This document shows, piece by piece, positions 51,969-61,382 of a stretch of DNA of 64,000 nucleotides. The notes under the pieces were generated by a model, which had not been told where the DNA came from, ran no database searches, and saw only the letters and a program-made list of their open reading frames with translations. This stretch comes from an uncultured Lactobacillus sp. Lineage in GTDB: Bacteria > Bacillota > Bacilli > Lactobacillales > Lactobacillaceae. A program made the translations under genes and the position numbers. The stretch spans positions 24,455-88,454 of the forward strand of contig CANRQR010000001.1 in the NCBI GenBank assembly GCA_947641735.1, written 5' to 3'. Within the stretch, counting starts at the first letter, position 1. Each line of letters begins with the position of its first letter.

Positions 51969-52778
51969 GTTTTTGAATATTCCTTTCATTCCACTATCTT
52001 TCATAACGTCAATAATTTCATTAATTTTTTCTTTGTTTCCAGCAAAATACTCTCGATAATATAAAGTCATTATTTTTGCGAAACAATTATCGGGTTCTCC
52101 ATTTAAATTATCTAATACTTGAAACACTTTCTTGATCAACTGAATATCTGAATTTTGAACTTTAACAGAATAAGATAAAAAATTTACTAGTATCGCAGAT
52201 AAAACTAGCCTAAATTCCTTTTCTTCCAAATTCAAATTAAAATGGCGACTAATAATAGATTTTACCACCGAATTCAATTCAGAAATATCAAAAAGTGATA
52301 TAGCAATTGCAAATAGCCTTAAATCTTCTACTTGCCATTCATCATTACTAAAAATAATTCTTTTAATATTTTCTTTTGATTTATCCGATAATGTATTAAT
52401 ACTGTTTGTAAAGTAAGCTTTTAAAAGAGATGCTTGTGCTTCTAAATTTTTTAACTCTAGTGTTTTTGGTTGTTTATTTTTCAATTTATTACTAATTTGC
52501 TCAATTTTCTCAATATTTCTCGTGTAATAAGCTGCATGAAGCTGTGCTAAATAGGCTTTCGTATTTTCTTCTTGATTAGTAACAGAAATCTTTTTAAAAA
52601 ATTCAACCACATCAATGTTATGTAAATTTAAAATTGATAATAAATCTTTTGTTTTAATATCAAAGAGATCACGTTCAATTTTTGAATAATGTGATTTCGT
52701 TAAAAAATCTCCAGCCATCTGAGACTGGCTTAATCCCAATCTTTTTCTTTCTGCTTTTAAAGCTTCTCCAATTGTCAT
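51960..52778 (-). CDS. Rgg/GadR/MutR-family transcriptional regulator
   Basis: This 272-aa protein has an N-terminal XRE-type helix-turn-helix (IGEALKAERKRLGLSQSQMA, then FLTKSHYSKIERDLFDIKTK; residues ~3-55) followed by an all-helical C-terminal domain without clear sequence motifs but with the repeat-like spacing of Rgg regulators (HAAYYTRNIEKIEQISNKL, IRLFAIAISLFDISEL-like helices). Rgg proteins often sense short exported peptides. An ABC exporter gene lies downstream on the same strand. No obvious SHP-type peptide gene was seen next to it. The length is typical of the family (~280 aa). Confidence 0.82.
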   Translation of the reverse strand: MTIGEALKAERKRLGLSQSQMAGDFLTKSHYSKIERDLFDIKTKDLLSILNLHNIDVVEFFKKISVTNQEENTKAYLAQLHAAYYTRNIEKIEQISNKLKNKQPKTLELKNLEAQASLLKAYFTNSINTLSDKSKENIKRIIFSNDEWQVEDLRLFAIAISLFDISELNSVVKSIISRHFNLNLEEKEFRLVLSAILVNFLSYSVKVQNSDIQLIKKVFQVLDNLNGEPDNCFAKIMTLYYREYFAGNKEKINEIIDVMKDSGMKGIFKNKK

Positions 52779-52814
52779 TTTTATACCTTGATTACTACTT
52801 GATTAAACAAATAA

Positions 52815-52837
52815 GGACTCATTTTTTCAATGAGTCC
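52815..52837 (-). terminator. Terminator of the rbsK-rpiA operon
   Basis: GGACTCATT-TTTTC-AATGAGTCC followed on the minus strand by TTATTTGTTTAATC; moderate U-tract. It lies 7 bases after the rpiA stop. Confidence 0.7.
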
Positions 52838-52843
52838 AAATAA

Positions 52844-53542
52844 TTACTTTCTCTTCTTATCTTCAATCGTACCATCGCTATGAGCAATAATTACTTCGTC
52901 GCACATATCTAGGAACAATCCATGTTCAACAACACCAACTGTATGATCCAAATAATCAGCTAAACCATGTGGTACAGGGGTTGGATCAGCAGCTAAGTCA
53001 ATAATGTAGTTGCCATAGTGCGTTACATAACGCTCGCCATTCTCATCTAAACGCCATTGCGGCTTTAATCCTTCTTCTTCAAAACGCTTGAAATTCTGTT
53101 CTGCAGAAACAGGTAGAACTTCAACTGGAAGCGGAAAGCCACTTAAATGATGAACAAGTTTTGATTCATCAACAATCCAAATAATCTTTTTAGAATTAAT
53201 AGCTACGTTCTTCTCTAAAGTTAAGGCACCACCGCCACCTTTAATTCCATCAAGATTATCATCTACTCGGTCAGCTCCATCAACCGTTAAATCAGCTTGA
53301 TCAATATCTGCTAATTCATCAACTTTAAAGCCGAGTCCTTCAAGTTGTTTCTTACTACGATTAGAAGTGGTAACAATATGCTTTAAGTTAAAGTTCTCTT
53401 TTCCTTTACGTTCACCCAACGCATCGATAAAGAATGCAACTGTTGAGCCAGTTCCAACCCCCAACACGGAATTAGGTTTTACCATTTTAGCAGCCTTTGT
53501 AGCAGCTTCTTTTTTTAATTGATCTTGTTCAGTCTTATCCAT
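52844..53542 (-). CDS. rpiA: Ribose-5-phosphate isomerase A
   Basis: This 232-aa enzyme interconverts ribose-5-phosphate and ribulose-5-phosphate. The signatures are SVLGVGTGSTVAFFIDALG (phosphate loop), TSNRSKKQLEGLGF, VDGADRVDDNLDGIKGGGGA (catalytic Asp and Lys region with the glycine loop), and IWIVDESKLV. The length is standard. It starts 3 bases after ribokinase in the same transcript, consistent with a ribose catabolism pair. Ribulose-5-phosphate would go via an epimerase to xylulose-5-phosphate for the phosphoketolase. Confidence 0.95.
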   Translation of the reverse strand: MDKTEQDQLKKEAATKAAKMVKPNSVLGVGTGSTVAFFIDALGERKGKENFNLKHIVTTSNRSKKQLEGLGFKVDELADIDQADLTVDGADRVDDNLDGIKGGGGALTLEKNVAINSKKIIWIVDESKLVHHLSGFPLPVEVLPVSAEQNFKRFEEEGLKPQWRLDENGERYVTHYGNYIIDLAADPTPVPHGLADYLDHTVGVVEHGLFLDMCDEVIIAHSDGTIEDKKRK

Positions 53543-53545
53543 TGC

Positions 53546-54469
53546 TTAATCCTCTTTTAAAGCTCTTTCAACAACATCTCTAGTAGGAATAGATGGGAAA
53601 GCTCCTACCTTTTGTACTGTAAATGATGATGATTTAGACGCATAAATTACGCTATCTTTTAAGTTACTTATGTCAGCTTTTAACTCACTCGCTAAAGCTC
53701 CTAAGAAAGTATCGCCAGCGGCGGTTGTATCAACTGCTTTTACTTTAAATGCCGGTACTACTTCCTCAATATCTTTATAAGAAATAAAGGATCCACGTTC
53801 ACCAATTGTAATGATTACGCCTTTAATACCCATCTGATGGAAAATTTCACTGCTCTTTTTCATTGATTCTTCACTATCAACCTTAATGCCAGTGATACTT
53901 TCAGCTTCCGTTTCATTAGGTGTAATAATATCTGTTAACTCTAATAATTCTTGTGGAATATCAGTGCGTGCTGGCGCTGGGTTTAAAATAGTGGTTTTCC
54001 CAGCATTTCTTGCTATTTTAAAAGCTTCGATAGTTGCTTCAAGTGGAGTTTCAAATTGAGCAATTACAAAGTCACTGTCTTCAATTTGATCTTTAGCATT
54101 TCTAACATCTTCAGCTGTTACATCAAAATTAGCACCGTGCTGAATAATAATCGAATTTTGTCCCGTTTCTTGAAGTAAAATATATGCTTGACCTGTTTGT
54201 TGATTGGGAGTTACAACGACATGCTCAACATTAACTCCATTATCCTCAAATTGTTCAAGCATAAAACGGCCATTATCATCATCACCAACACGGCCAACAA
54301 AGATTGTCTCATTTCCTGCTCGACTGCTTGCTACAGCTTGGTTTGCACCCTTTCCACCAGCAGCTTTGGAAAATTCTGACATAGCAATTGTTTCTCCTGG
54401 TTGAGGAAGCTTTTTAATGTGCATAATATTATCAACATTAATTGATCCAACAATCGTAACTTTATTCAT
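53546..54469 (-). CDS. rbsK: Ribokinase
   Basis: This 307-aa PfkB-family kinase phosphorylates ribose to ribose-5-phosphate. The N-terminal signature is AAGGKGANQAVASSRAG, with the start GSINVDNIMHIKKLPQPGETI, the PfkB signature AVDTTAAGDTFLGALASEL (anion hole and catalytic Asp) and LNPAPARTDIPQELL and TPNETEAESI in between. The length is right. It pairs with rpiA downstream. No rbsU/rbsD gene is seen next to it, so ribose would come from the nucleoside hydrolase or other uptake. Confidence 0.94.
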   Translation of the reverse strand: MNKVTIVGSINVDNIMHIKKLPQPGETIAMSEFSKAAGGKGANQAVASSRAGNETIFVGRVGDDDNGRFMLEQFEDNGVNVEHVVVTPNQQTGQAYILLQETGQNSIIIQHGANFDVTAEDVRNAKDQIEDSDFVIAQFETPLEATIEAFKIARNAGKTTILNPAPARTDIPQELLELTDIITPNETEAESITGIKVDSEESMKKSSEIFHQMGIKGVIITIGERGSFISYKDIEEVVPAFKVKAVDTTAAGDTFLGALASELKADISNLKDSVIYASKSSSFTVQKVGAFPSIPTRDVVERALKED

Positions 54470-54541
54470 CGCCTTTTCCTTTCACGTACGATCTTTTTCT
54501 TTTAATTATAGCAAAAAGAATCATTCATTATTTGTCTAAAA

Positions 54542-54870
54542 CTATAAAGAAATTGATTTATAAAAATGATCCGCTTGTACAACAACAATTTGTCGATTCA
54601 TTTTATTTTCTGATTCTTTTTTTAAATAAAAGTAAGCCATGATTAGTTTATTTACAGTATTTTTCTTTATATCATAATTGATCGATGGAATTGCTGCCAT
54701 AGGATTACTTGTGTTACCGATGATGAACATAAAAGCTTTATCTGATTGCGATAACTTCTTAATTGTCTCTTCAACTTGCTTTGTACTCTTAACTTGTCCT
54801 GCCTTGTATGCTAATCATACCTTGCTTTAATAGCAGCATCCCTAGTTTGCTGATGATTAAACAAATCCAT
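54542..54870 (-). pseudogene. Unrecognised ~110-aa protein gene with a one-base frameshift
   Basis: ATG at 54870 opens MDLFNHQQTRDAAIKARYD and then TAG. One base shift later the reading continues as AYKAGQVKSTKQVEETIKKL, then SQSDKAFMFIIGNTSNPMAA and on to VVVQADHFYKSISL, stop at 54542. Restoring one T in a TTA-type run near 54811 gives a continuous ARYDLAYKAGQ. The result would be about 109 aa, soluble or weakly hydrophobic. The family is not recognised. This is a fresh single-base lesion, or a sequencing or phase-variation event. Confidence 0.6.
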
Positions 54871-54928
54871 TTTTATACCTAAATTTTCTATTTTATTTTA
54901 AAAGATTGCAGTCCACAATCAATAAAAA

Positions 54929-54955
54929 AGGAGCACATTAATTTTGCACTCCTCT
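54929..54955 (-). terminator. Weak terminator after dps
   Basis: GGAG-CACA...TGCA-CTCC stem with imperfect centre. The minus strand runs on into TTTTTTATTG. It lies 15 bases beyond the dps stop. Confidence 0.55.
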
Positions 54956-54969
54956 TTAAGCTTCAAAAT

Positions 54970-55437
54970 TTATTCACCTTCACCTGGACGTTGACCAAGT
55001 TCAGCTGACATCATCCAGATTCTCTTTTCAACAGCTGTATGATAGGCGATAAGTAAATCATTAGTAGAGTCATCGCCCTCATCTTCACTAATTTTTATAC
55101 CACGTTCATAGTCATCACGCAGTTGCTTATAAGCATTCACAATTAATTGAAATCTTTCTTCGATTGATAAATCCCAGCTACCTAGTTGATCAGGAACATT
55201 TGTCTCTTCTAATACTTCTTCATAAGTAGAAATTGGACTACCATTAATTTCAATTAGTCTTTCAGCAACACCATCTTGCTGTTCTGCCAATTCATCCATT
55301 ACTTCATCTAAGTATGGATGTAATTTCAAAAATCCACGTCCTAGCATATACCAATGATGTTGATGTACAAGCATATGAGTTTGAGTTAAATCAGCAACAA
55401 TTTCATTCATAATCTTTTTAGTTTTTGGATAAGTCAT
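54970..55437 (-). CDS. dps: Dps-family ferritin-like DNA-protecting protein
   Basis: This 155-aa four-helix protein forms 12-subunit shells that oxidise and store iron, protecting against peroxide. Ferroxidase-site residues occur in LVHQHHWYMLGRGFLKLHPYL (His) and YLDEVMDELAEQQDGVAERL (Asp/Glu), with the family region HTAVEKRIWMMSAELGQ at the end. The length is typical of Dps. Upstream is a frameshifted gene and downstream a weak terminator. Monocistronic. Confidence 0.93.
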   Translation of the reverse strand: MTYPKTKKIMNEIVADLTQTHMLVHQHHWYMLGRGFLKLHPYLDEVMDELAEQQDGVAERLIEINGSPISTYEEVLEETNVPDQLGSWDLSIEERFQLIVNAYKQLRDDYERGIKISEDEGDDSTNDLLIAYHTAVEKRIWMMSAELGQRPGEGE

Positions 55438-55520
55438 AAGATAACTCCTTAAAAAATATTAAACACTGATTACACGTAAATCATATCTAGAAAAGTTTCT
55501 AAAAGCTATTTATTTGCTTA

Positions 55521-57059
55521 TTAATAAACAACTAAGCCAATAGCTAGGAAGGCTAAACAAATACCAAATTCAATCACTAATAATTTCCAGCAGAATTTAA
55601 ACCATTTGTTAAAACCAATATTTACCATCATTAAACTCATTAAGATAAGACCTGTTGGGGCTATTAAACTAATAAAGCCTTGACCCCAGTTATAGGCATC
55701 AATAATGCTTGCGCGGTCAATTCCAACTACATTGGCTAAAGGAGCCATAATCGGCATTGATAGAACAGCTAAGCCAGATGATGATTGAATAAAGAAGCCT
55801 AATACAATATAGACCAAGAACATAAACCAAATAAATAAAAGTGGTGGCATTCCGGATACTTGTTGACTAAAGAAATTCATAATCGTATCGCTTGTATGAC
55901 TTTCTTCCATCACAATTGAAACAGCCCGTGCTAGGCCAATTGTTAAAGCAACTCCTAACAAGTCTGCCGCACCATTCACAAAGCTTTCAACAAATTTATG
56001 CTCATTCAACCCAGAAATAAAGGCAAAAATATATCCAGTTGCCAAAAAGACAACAGCAATTTCAGTAAAGTACCATCCTTTTTGTTGCACACCCCAAATC
56101 ATCACAATAAAAGCAATTGCAAAAACTAGCAAAGTTAACTTCTGACGCCAAGTAAATTTCTGCTCTTTTACGGTGTCTTCTTGATTCAAATACTCTTGAT
56201 CTTCTTTAACAAAATCATTATAAACATATGACGCTTTTGGATTCTTTTGAACTTTTTTAGCATAGACAATAACATAAATCATCCCTACAATGACACATGT
56301 TGCCCACATACAAATGCGAAGTGGTAAAGCGTCAGTAAAGTTCACACCAGCAGTATTAGAAGCAATCACAGTTGAAAAGGGATTGATAGTTGATGCCATC
56401 GTACCAATACTGGTTCCTAGAAAAATGGTCGCTACTACCGTCATCCGATCAAATCCAGCAAGTAAGAAGACTGGAATTAATATTGGATAAAAGGCCATTG
56501 TTTCTTCTGCTAACCCAAAGGTCGTTCCACCAATAGCAATTAAGCCCATAACTAGGACAATTAATAATATTTGCTTACCCTTAATCTTTTTAGAAAGTGC
56601 CTGCATTCCAGCATCAATTGCACCATTAGCATGTACTACACCGATACAGCCACCTAAGATTAAGACAAAGGCAATAATATCAATACTTTGTGCAATCCCA
56701 TTTATCTGAGAGGACAAGAATTGGTAGATTGCTCCAGCAAGCCCAGGCTTTTTCTGATCAATCTTTTTATATGAATCAGGAATCGCTACAGGTTTATAAA
56801 TTGTACCATTAGTAAACTTCTTAACATCAATTTTGACTTTATATTTATCCAAAGTCTTCTGTGTTGCAGCTTCTTTATGTTTACCTCCATCAGGTTTTGT
56901 AATCACAAATTCTTTACTTGGTTGATCATACTCAAGCGTTGCATAGTTACCGGATGGTATAAAAAACGTTAAGATTTGCACCAATAACAAAACGATAATA
57001 ATAACTGTATATGCTGTCGGAAATTGATGCTTTTTCTTTTTTTGAATTATATTACTCAT
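55521..57059 (-). CDS. YfcC-family (anaerobic C4-dicarboxylate carrier-like) transporter
   Basis: This 512-aa membrane protein has about 12-13 helices. Family motifs are AYTVIIIVLLLVQILTFFIPSG at the N-terminus, GGTTFGLAEETMAFYPILIP, and TSIGTMASTINPFSTVIASN. An extracytoplasmic loop of about 60 residues follows the first helix. YfcC proteins are related to ArsB/NhaD-like carriers and may transport basic amino acids or dicarboxylates. The start is ATG 57059 with GGGAG five bases upstream. A good cre site lies 65 bases upstream, so carbon catabolite repression is probable. It is monocistronic. Confidence 0.87.
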   Translation of the reverse strand: MSNIIQKKKKHQFPTAYTVIIIVLLLVQILTFFIPSGNYATLEYDQPSKEFVITKPDGGKHKEAATQKTLDKYKVKIDVKKFTNGTIYKPVAIPDSYKKIDQKKPGLAGAIYQFLSSQINGIAQSIDIIAFVLILGGCIGVVHANGAIDAGMQALSKKIKGKQILLIVLVMGLIAIGGTTFGLAEETMAFYPILIPVFLLAGFDRMTVVATIFLGTSIGTMASTINPFSTVIASNTAGVNFTDALPLRICMWATCVIVGMIYVIVYAKKVQKNPKASYVYNDFVKEDQEYLNQEDTVKEQKFTWRQKLTLLVFAIAFIVMIWGVQQKGWYFTEIAVVFLATGYIFAFISGLNEHKFVESFVNGAADLLGVALTIGLARAVSIVMEESHTSDTIMNFFSQQVSGMPPLLFIWFMFLVYIVLGFFIQSSSGLAVLSMPIMAPLANVVGIDRASIIDAYNWGQGFISLIAPTGLILMSLMMVNIGFNKWFKFCWKLLVIEFGICLAFLAIGLVVY

Positions 57060-57123
57060 AATTTCTCCCAATCAATACTACAGTTTAATTTATAACTCTA
57101 TTATAAATTTCTTTAATCAAATT

Positions 57124-57137
57124 TGCACGCGCTTACA
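57124..57137 (-). promoter_or_regulatory. cre (CcpA) site upstream of the YfcC gene
   Basis: TGTAAGCGCGTGCA on the minus strand fits the catabolite-response element TGWAANCGNWNNCA at 13 of 14 positions. It lies 65 bases upstream of the YfcC start, in a place suited to repression by CcpA. Confidence 0.55.
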
Positions 57138-57155
57138 TCTGAAGATAAAAAATAA

Positions 57156-57183
57156 GATGACTAGTATTTTCGGACTAGTCATC
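57156..57183 (-). terminator. Terminator of the pst-phoU operon
   Basis: GATGACTAGT-ATTTTCGG-ACTAGTCATC followed on the minus strand by TTATTTTTTATC. It lies 20 bases past the phoU stop. Confidence 0.88.
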
Positions 57184-57202
57184 TCATTATCAAATATAAA
57201 TC

Positions 57203-57886
57203 CTATAATTCTGTCATTTCATCAGTATCCTTAGTATTTAAATCTACTAATTCACCTGATAATTTATAAATAACCCACTGTGCTAAGTTCACTACGTGAT
57301 CCCCAATTCGTTCAAGTAAACGAATTACCATAAAGTAACTTGAAGAAGCAACGGCTGCTTCTGGATCCTGCTTAATTCCAGTAATAATTAAATTACGTGC
57401 CTTAACGTATTCTTCGTCTACTTCATCATCTTTTTGTGCAACTTCACGAGCCAATTTTTCATCATCTTGCACATAAGCCTTCAAAATTTGATCAAGCATA
57501 AAGTTAACCTTTTTAGCCATTGATTTGATTATTGCTTCAACTTCTGGAATACGAGGATTGCCTTTAACGCGAATTGTTTCCCAAGCAATTGAATTGGCAT
57601 TTTCACCAATACGCTCTAAATCTCCAGTAGCCTTTAAAATACTAATTACATTTCTAAAATCACTAGCAACAGGTTGTTGCAGCGCCATTAATTTTAAAGT
57701 TCTTTTTTCAACTTTTGTAGCTGCGCGTGAAACTTTTTGATCATCTTTTACCAAGCTTTGAGCCAATTTTTTATCGTGTTCAACAAAAGCTTGAGTTGCT
57801 TCTTCAATTGCTTCACTAACGTCAATCCCCATACCCATAAAACGAGTATTTAACTTACGTAATTCATCTAAAAAAATTTCATGCAT
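57203..57886 (-). CDS. phoU: Phosphate-specific transport system accessory protein PhoU
   Basis: This 227-aa protein of two three-helix bundles regulates phosphate uptake. Metal-binding E/D-x-x-x-D motifs of the family appear in GDLERIGENANSIAW (first bundle) and IRLLERIGDHVVNLAQW (second). The length is typical. It is the last gene of the pst operon. No PhoP/PhoR-type two-component genes are in the window, so the signal partner is elsewhere. Confidence 0.94.
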   Translation of the reverse strand: MHEIFLDELRKLNTRFMGMGIDVSEAIEEATQAFVEHDKKLAQSLVKDDQKVSRAATKVEKRTLKLMALQQPVASDFRNVISILKATGDLERIGENANSIAWETIRVKGNPRIPEVEAIIKSMAKKVNFMLDQILKAYVQDDEKLAREVAQKDDEVDEEYVKARNLIITGIKQDPEAAVASSSYFMVIRLLERIGDHVVNLAQWVIYKLSGELVDLNTKDTDEMTEL

Positions 57887-57903
57887 CTTAAAAAATCTCC
57901 TTA

Positions 57904-58659
57904 TTAACCAAAACGTCCATTCAGATAATCACTAGTAATTTGCTTCTTAGGATTCATGAACATATCTGCTGTCTTACCATATTCGATCAAGTCGCCATTC
58001 ATTAAGAATGCAGTGTAATCACTGATTCGAGAAGCTTGTTGCAAGTTATGAGTAACCATGATGAAAGTAAACTCATGTTTTAATTCAAGCAAAGTTTCTT
58101 CAATTTCACTACTTGAAATCGGGTCTAGCGCACTCGTTGGCTCATCTAACAAAACTACTTTTGGTCGAACTGCTAAAGCTCGAGCGATACAAATTCTTTG
58201 CTGCTGACCACCAGAAAAGGCCTGCGCATTTCGATCTAAGTTATCCTTAGTCTCTTTCCAAATTGCCGCTTGCTTCAAGCTCTCTTCAACACGTTGATCA
58301 ATTAATTCTTTGTCCTTTATTCCTGCAATTCTCAGGCCATAAGCAATATTATCGTATACAGAAAACGGAAATGGACTTGGTTGTTGAAAAACCATTCCAA
58401 CTTCCTTACGTAATTCTACTAAATCCATCTTAGAATCATAAATATTTTGGCCTTCAAATTTAATATCGCCAGTAATATGAATATTAGGAATATCATCATT
58501 CATTCTATTTAAGCAACGTAAAAAGGTTGATTTTCCGCATCCTGACGGTCCAATAAGAGCGGTCAATTCTTTTTCTTCAAAATCTAAACTTATTCCATGT
58601 AAAACTTCAACATTTCCGTAGCTTAAGTGAACATCCTTACTTGTAATAATATCTTCCAC
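57904..58659 (-). CDS. pstB: Phosphate ABC transporter ATP-binding protein (second PstB)
   Basis: This 251-aa ATPase begins at GTG 58659 ([15 protein letters not shown]), with GGGAG five bases upstream; an ATG 17 codons earlier lies inside the previous gene. Walker A is [20 protein letters not shown], signature [16 protein letters not shown], Walker [14 protein letters not shown]. It energises PstC-PstA. It follows another pstB by ten bases; doubled pstB genes are common in lactic acid bacteria, and the two may be alternative subunits. Confidence 0.94.
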   Translation of the reverse strand: MEDIITSKDVHLSYGNVEVLHGISLDFEEKELTALIGPSGCGKSTFLRCLNRMNDDIPNIHITGDIKFEGQNIYDSKMDLVELRKEVGMVFQQPSPFPFSVYDNIAYGLRIAGIKDKELIDQRVEESLKQAAIWKETKDNLDRNAQAFSGGQQQRICIARALAVRPKVVLLDEPTSALDPISSSEIEETLLELKHEFTFIMVTHNLQQASRISDYTAFLMNGDLIEYGKTADMFMNPKKQITSDYLNGRFG

Positions 58660-58669
58660 AATAGCTCCC

Positions 58670-59470
58670 TTATCCAAAACTTCCGCGAATATAATCTTCC
58701 GTAATCTCACCTTTAGGATTAGTGAAAATATTTTCGGTAGTATCGTACTCTAAGACGTGACCCAAATGGAAAAATGCAGTATAGTCACTGATTCGACTAG
58801 CCTGCTGCATATTATGCGTAACCATAATCATAGTGTAATCTGTTCGAAGTTGCTTAAGAGTATCTTCAAGCTTAGAAGTCGACACTGGGTCAAGCGCGCT
58901 GGCTGGTTCATCAAGTAGTATAATTTCAGGCTTTATTGCCAAAGCTCGAGCAATACAAAGTCGTTGCTGCTGGCCACCAGACATGGCTAAGGCACTCTTA
59001 TCAAGCTTATCCTTAACTTCATCCCACAAAGCAGCTGCTCTTAAACTTTCCTCTACAATCTGATCTAGCTTTTGCTTATTCTTTTCACCATTTGCTTTTA
59101 ATGCATAGGTTATATTTTCTCTAATTGATTTAGGAAATGGATTAGGTTTTTGAAAAACCATCCCAATATTTTTTCTCAATTGATAAACATTAATATTATT
59201 CTTATTGATGTCTAAATCGTGATACCAAATTTCACCATCAACGCGTGCTACTTTATCATTCATTCGATTAAGACAACGTAAAAAAGTTGATTTTCCAGAG
59301 CCTGATCCTCCGATTAAAGCTGTAATTGTCTTTTTCTTAAATTGAAGACTAGCATTGAACAGTTTTTGAACTGTACCACCATAAAAAACACTAAGATCTT
59401 GAGTTGAAATTATTTGATCGTCTTTATTGAATTGATGAATAAAAGTAGGTGCTTCATTTACATTTTGCAT
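58670..59470 (-). CDS. pstB: Phosphate ABC transporter ATP-binding protein (first PstB)
   Basis: This 266-aa ATPase has an N-terminal extension of ~25 residues ([18 protein letters not shown]). Walker A is [20 protein letters not shown], signature [17 protein letters not shown], Walker [14 protein letters not shown]. The two PstB copies share the SALDP and LNRMND stretches but differ widely elsewhere, so they are paralogues rather than a recent duplication. A normal AAGGAGA precedes the start. Together with PstC/A it imports phosphate. Confidence 0.94.
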   Translation of the reverse strand: MQNVNEAPTFIHQFNKDDQIISTQDLSVFYGGTVQKLFNASLQFKKKTITALIGGSGSGKSTFLRCLNRMNDKVARVDGEIWYHDLDINKNNINVYQLRKNIGMVFQKPNPFPKSIRENITYALKANGEKNKQKLDQIVEESLRAAALWDEVKDKLDKSALAMSGGQQQRLCIARALAIKPEIILLDEPASALDPVSTSKLEDTLKQLRTDYTMIMVTHNMQQASRISDYTAFFHLGHVLEYDTTENIFTNPKGEITEDYIRGSFG

Positions 59471-59480
59471 AAAGTTCTCC

Positions 59481-60371
59481 TTATGACTTAGCAGCAGTTA
59501 ACTTGCGGTATAAATGATTACCTAAAGCACGTGCTCCAAGGTTAAACAAAATTACTACTATGATTAATAATGCAGATGTTGCAGCTGAAACAATAGTTGC
59601 ATCTGGAATAATTCCTTCAGTGTTAACTTTCCAAATATGAACCGCTAATGTTTCTGCTGGACGCATTATATTTAAGAAACTAGTTGGGCTAAGTGGGTTC
59701 CAGTTACTATAATCAATTGTTGATCCACTTTGTCCAGCTGTATAAATCAAGGCTGCTGCTTCACCAAAAATTCTACCTGCACTCAAGATAATTCCTGTTA
59801 AAATACCAGGCAAAGCTGCAGGTAACACAATACCTCTAATTGTCTTCCAATTAGATAGACCCAAAGCAAGGCCAGCATCTCTTTGAGCTTCAGGTACTCC
59901 CTCAATAGCTTGTTCAATATTACTTGTTAAAGTTGGCAAGTTAAAAAATGTTAAAGCTAAAGCACCAGAAATAATGGAAAATCCAAATCCAAATTGAACT
60001 ACAAATAGCAAATAACCAAATAAACCAACAACAATTGAAGGAAGCGAACTCAAAATTTCGATTGTAGTTCTTATTAAACTAGTAAACCAATTATCTTTTG
60101 CATATTCAGCTAAATAAATTCCTGCTCCTAATGCAATTGGAAGTGAAATAATTAGAGTCAAAACTAGCAAATATAAAGAGTTAAATAATTGATCTCTTAC
60201 TCCTCCCCCAGCTTGATAAGAAGAAGCTTCGGAAGATAAAAAATGCCATGAAAGATGCGGTACACCTGAAACTAAAATATTGCCTAAAATTCCAAAAAGA
60301 ATAATTACAACAATACTCACTAAAGTATATATACCCGTTGTAGCAATTTTATTACGAGTTTTTGCATTCAT
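59481..60371 (-). CDS. pstA: Phosphate ABC transporter permease PstA
   Basis: This 296-aa inner-membrane permease has six hydrophobic segments. The coupling motif region [21 protein letters not shown] is near residue 165, with [18 protein letters not shown] and [18 protein letters not shown] as family landmarks. It pairs with PstC to form the channel for phosphate. It begins 2 bases after pstC stops and ends 10 bases before pstB. Confidence 0.94.
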   Translation of the reverse strand: MNAKTRNKIATTGIYTLVSIVVIILFGILGNILVSGVPHLSWHFLSSEASSYQAGGGVRDQLFNSLYLLVLTLIISLPIALGAGIYLAEYAKDNWFTSLIRTTIEILSSLPSIVVGLFGYLLFVVQFGFGFSIISGALALTFFNLPTLTSNIEQAIEGVPEAQRDAGLALGLSNWKTIRGIVLPAALPGILTGIILSAGRIFGEAAALIYTAGQSGSTIDYSNWNPLSPTSFLNIMRPAETLAVHIWKVNTEGIIPDATIVSAATSALLIIVVILFNLGARALGNHLYRKLTAAKS

Positions 60372-60373
60372 TA

Positions 60374-61366
60374 TTATTTCTGTCCTCTCTTTCCAATTAA
60401 GCGGACTAAGAAGTTAAAGACTAATGACATAATCAATAGTAATAATGCCAAAGACCAAAGTGCATTGTTTGGCAAGGTCCCCATAACCGTATTACCCATT
60501 TGACTAGTTAATTGACTAGTCAAAGTAGCTGATGGACTTACTAGGTTAGCTGGCATTAAGACTGCATTACCAATAACCATTTGTACAGCCAAAGCTTCAC
60601 CAAAGGCCCTAGCCATCCCAAAAATTACTGCAGTCATAATTCTTGGTGAAGCAACTCGCAAAATCACCTTATAAATTGTTTGCCATTTAGTTGCCCCTAA
60701 TGCTAGGGAAGCCTTTCGATAATCAGAGGGCACAGCTTTCAAACTATCAACAGTTAAAGAAGTAATTGTCGGCAATACCATTACAAATAAAACTAAAGTA
60801 GCTGACAGAATACCAAATCCAGTTCCACCAAAAATATTTCTAATAAACGGAACAATAACTGTTAATCCCAAAAATCCATAAACAACAGACGGAATACCTA
60901 CTAATAATTCAATAACCGACTGTAAAAAACGAGCGCCTTTTTTAGAAGAATACTCAGTCATAAAAAGTGCCACTGCAATTGCAAATGGAGTAGCTACTAA
61001 AGCTGCTAGTAACGTTACGGCAAATGAAGTGACAATCATCGCAGCTGCTCCTACATGATTTTTACCTTCACCTGGATCCCAATCGCTTGAAGTTAAAAAA
61101 TGAAAGATATTTACATGATCTTTAGTAAAAGTTTCTAAACCATGAAACCCAATAAAGCCAATAATTGAAGCAACTAAAATAATAATTAAGATAATGGCAA
61201 AATATGTTAAACCTTTACCCCAATATTCTTGTCTTGTTTCTTTTGAAGGTTTAGTCAAACTAGCAACGTCAACCTTGCTAGCACCAATCTTCTTTAATTT
61301 AACATGAGGTACTTTTTGCTCATCTAAAGCAGATTCAACTACCTTTTTTAGATCTTTGTTATTCAT
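60374..61366 (-). CDS. pstC: Phosphate ABC transporter permease PstC
   Basis: This 330-aa permease has a cytoplasmic N-terminal stretch of ~45 residues and six membrane segments. Family landmarks are ELLVGIPSVVYGFLGLTVIV, the coupling loop DYRKASLALGATKWQTIYKV, and FGEALAVQMVIGNA. It heads the permease pair. The N-terminal extension (KKVVESALDEQKVPHVKLKK) is longer than in E. coli PstC. It starts 16 bases after pstS. Confidence 0.94.
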   Translation of the reverse strand: MNNKDLKKVVESALDEQKVPHVKLKKIGASKVDVASLTKPSKETRQEYWGKGLTYFAIILIIILVASIIGFIGFHGLETFTKDHVNIFHFLTSSDWDPGEGKNHVGAAAMIVTSFAVTLLAALVATPFAIAVALFMTEYSSKKGARFLQSVIELLVGIPSVVYGFLGLTVIVPFIRNIFGGTGFGILSATLVLFVMVLPTITSLTVDSLKAVPSDYRKASLALGATKWQTIYKVILRVASPRIMTAVIFGMARAFGEALAVQMVIGNAVLMPANLVSPSATLTSQLTSQMGNTVMGTLPNNALWSLALLLLIMSLVFNFLVRLIGKRGQK

Positions 61367-61382
61367 CCAAACATCCTATTCT

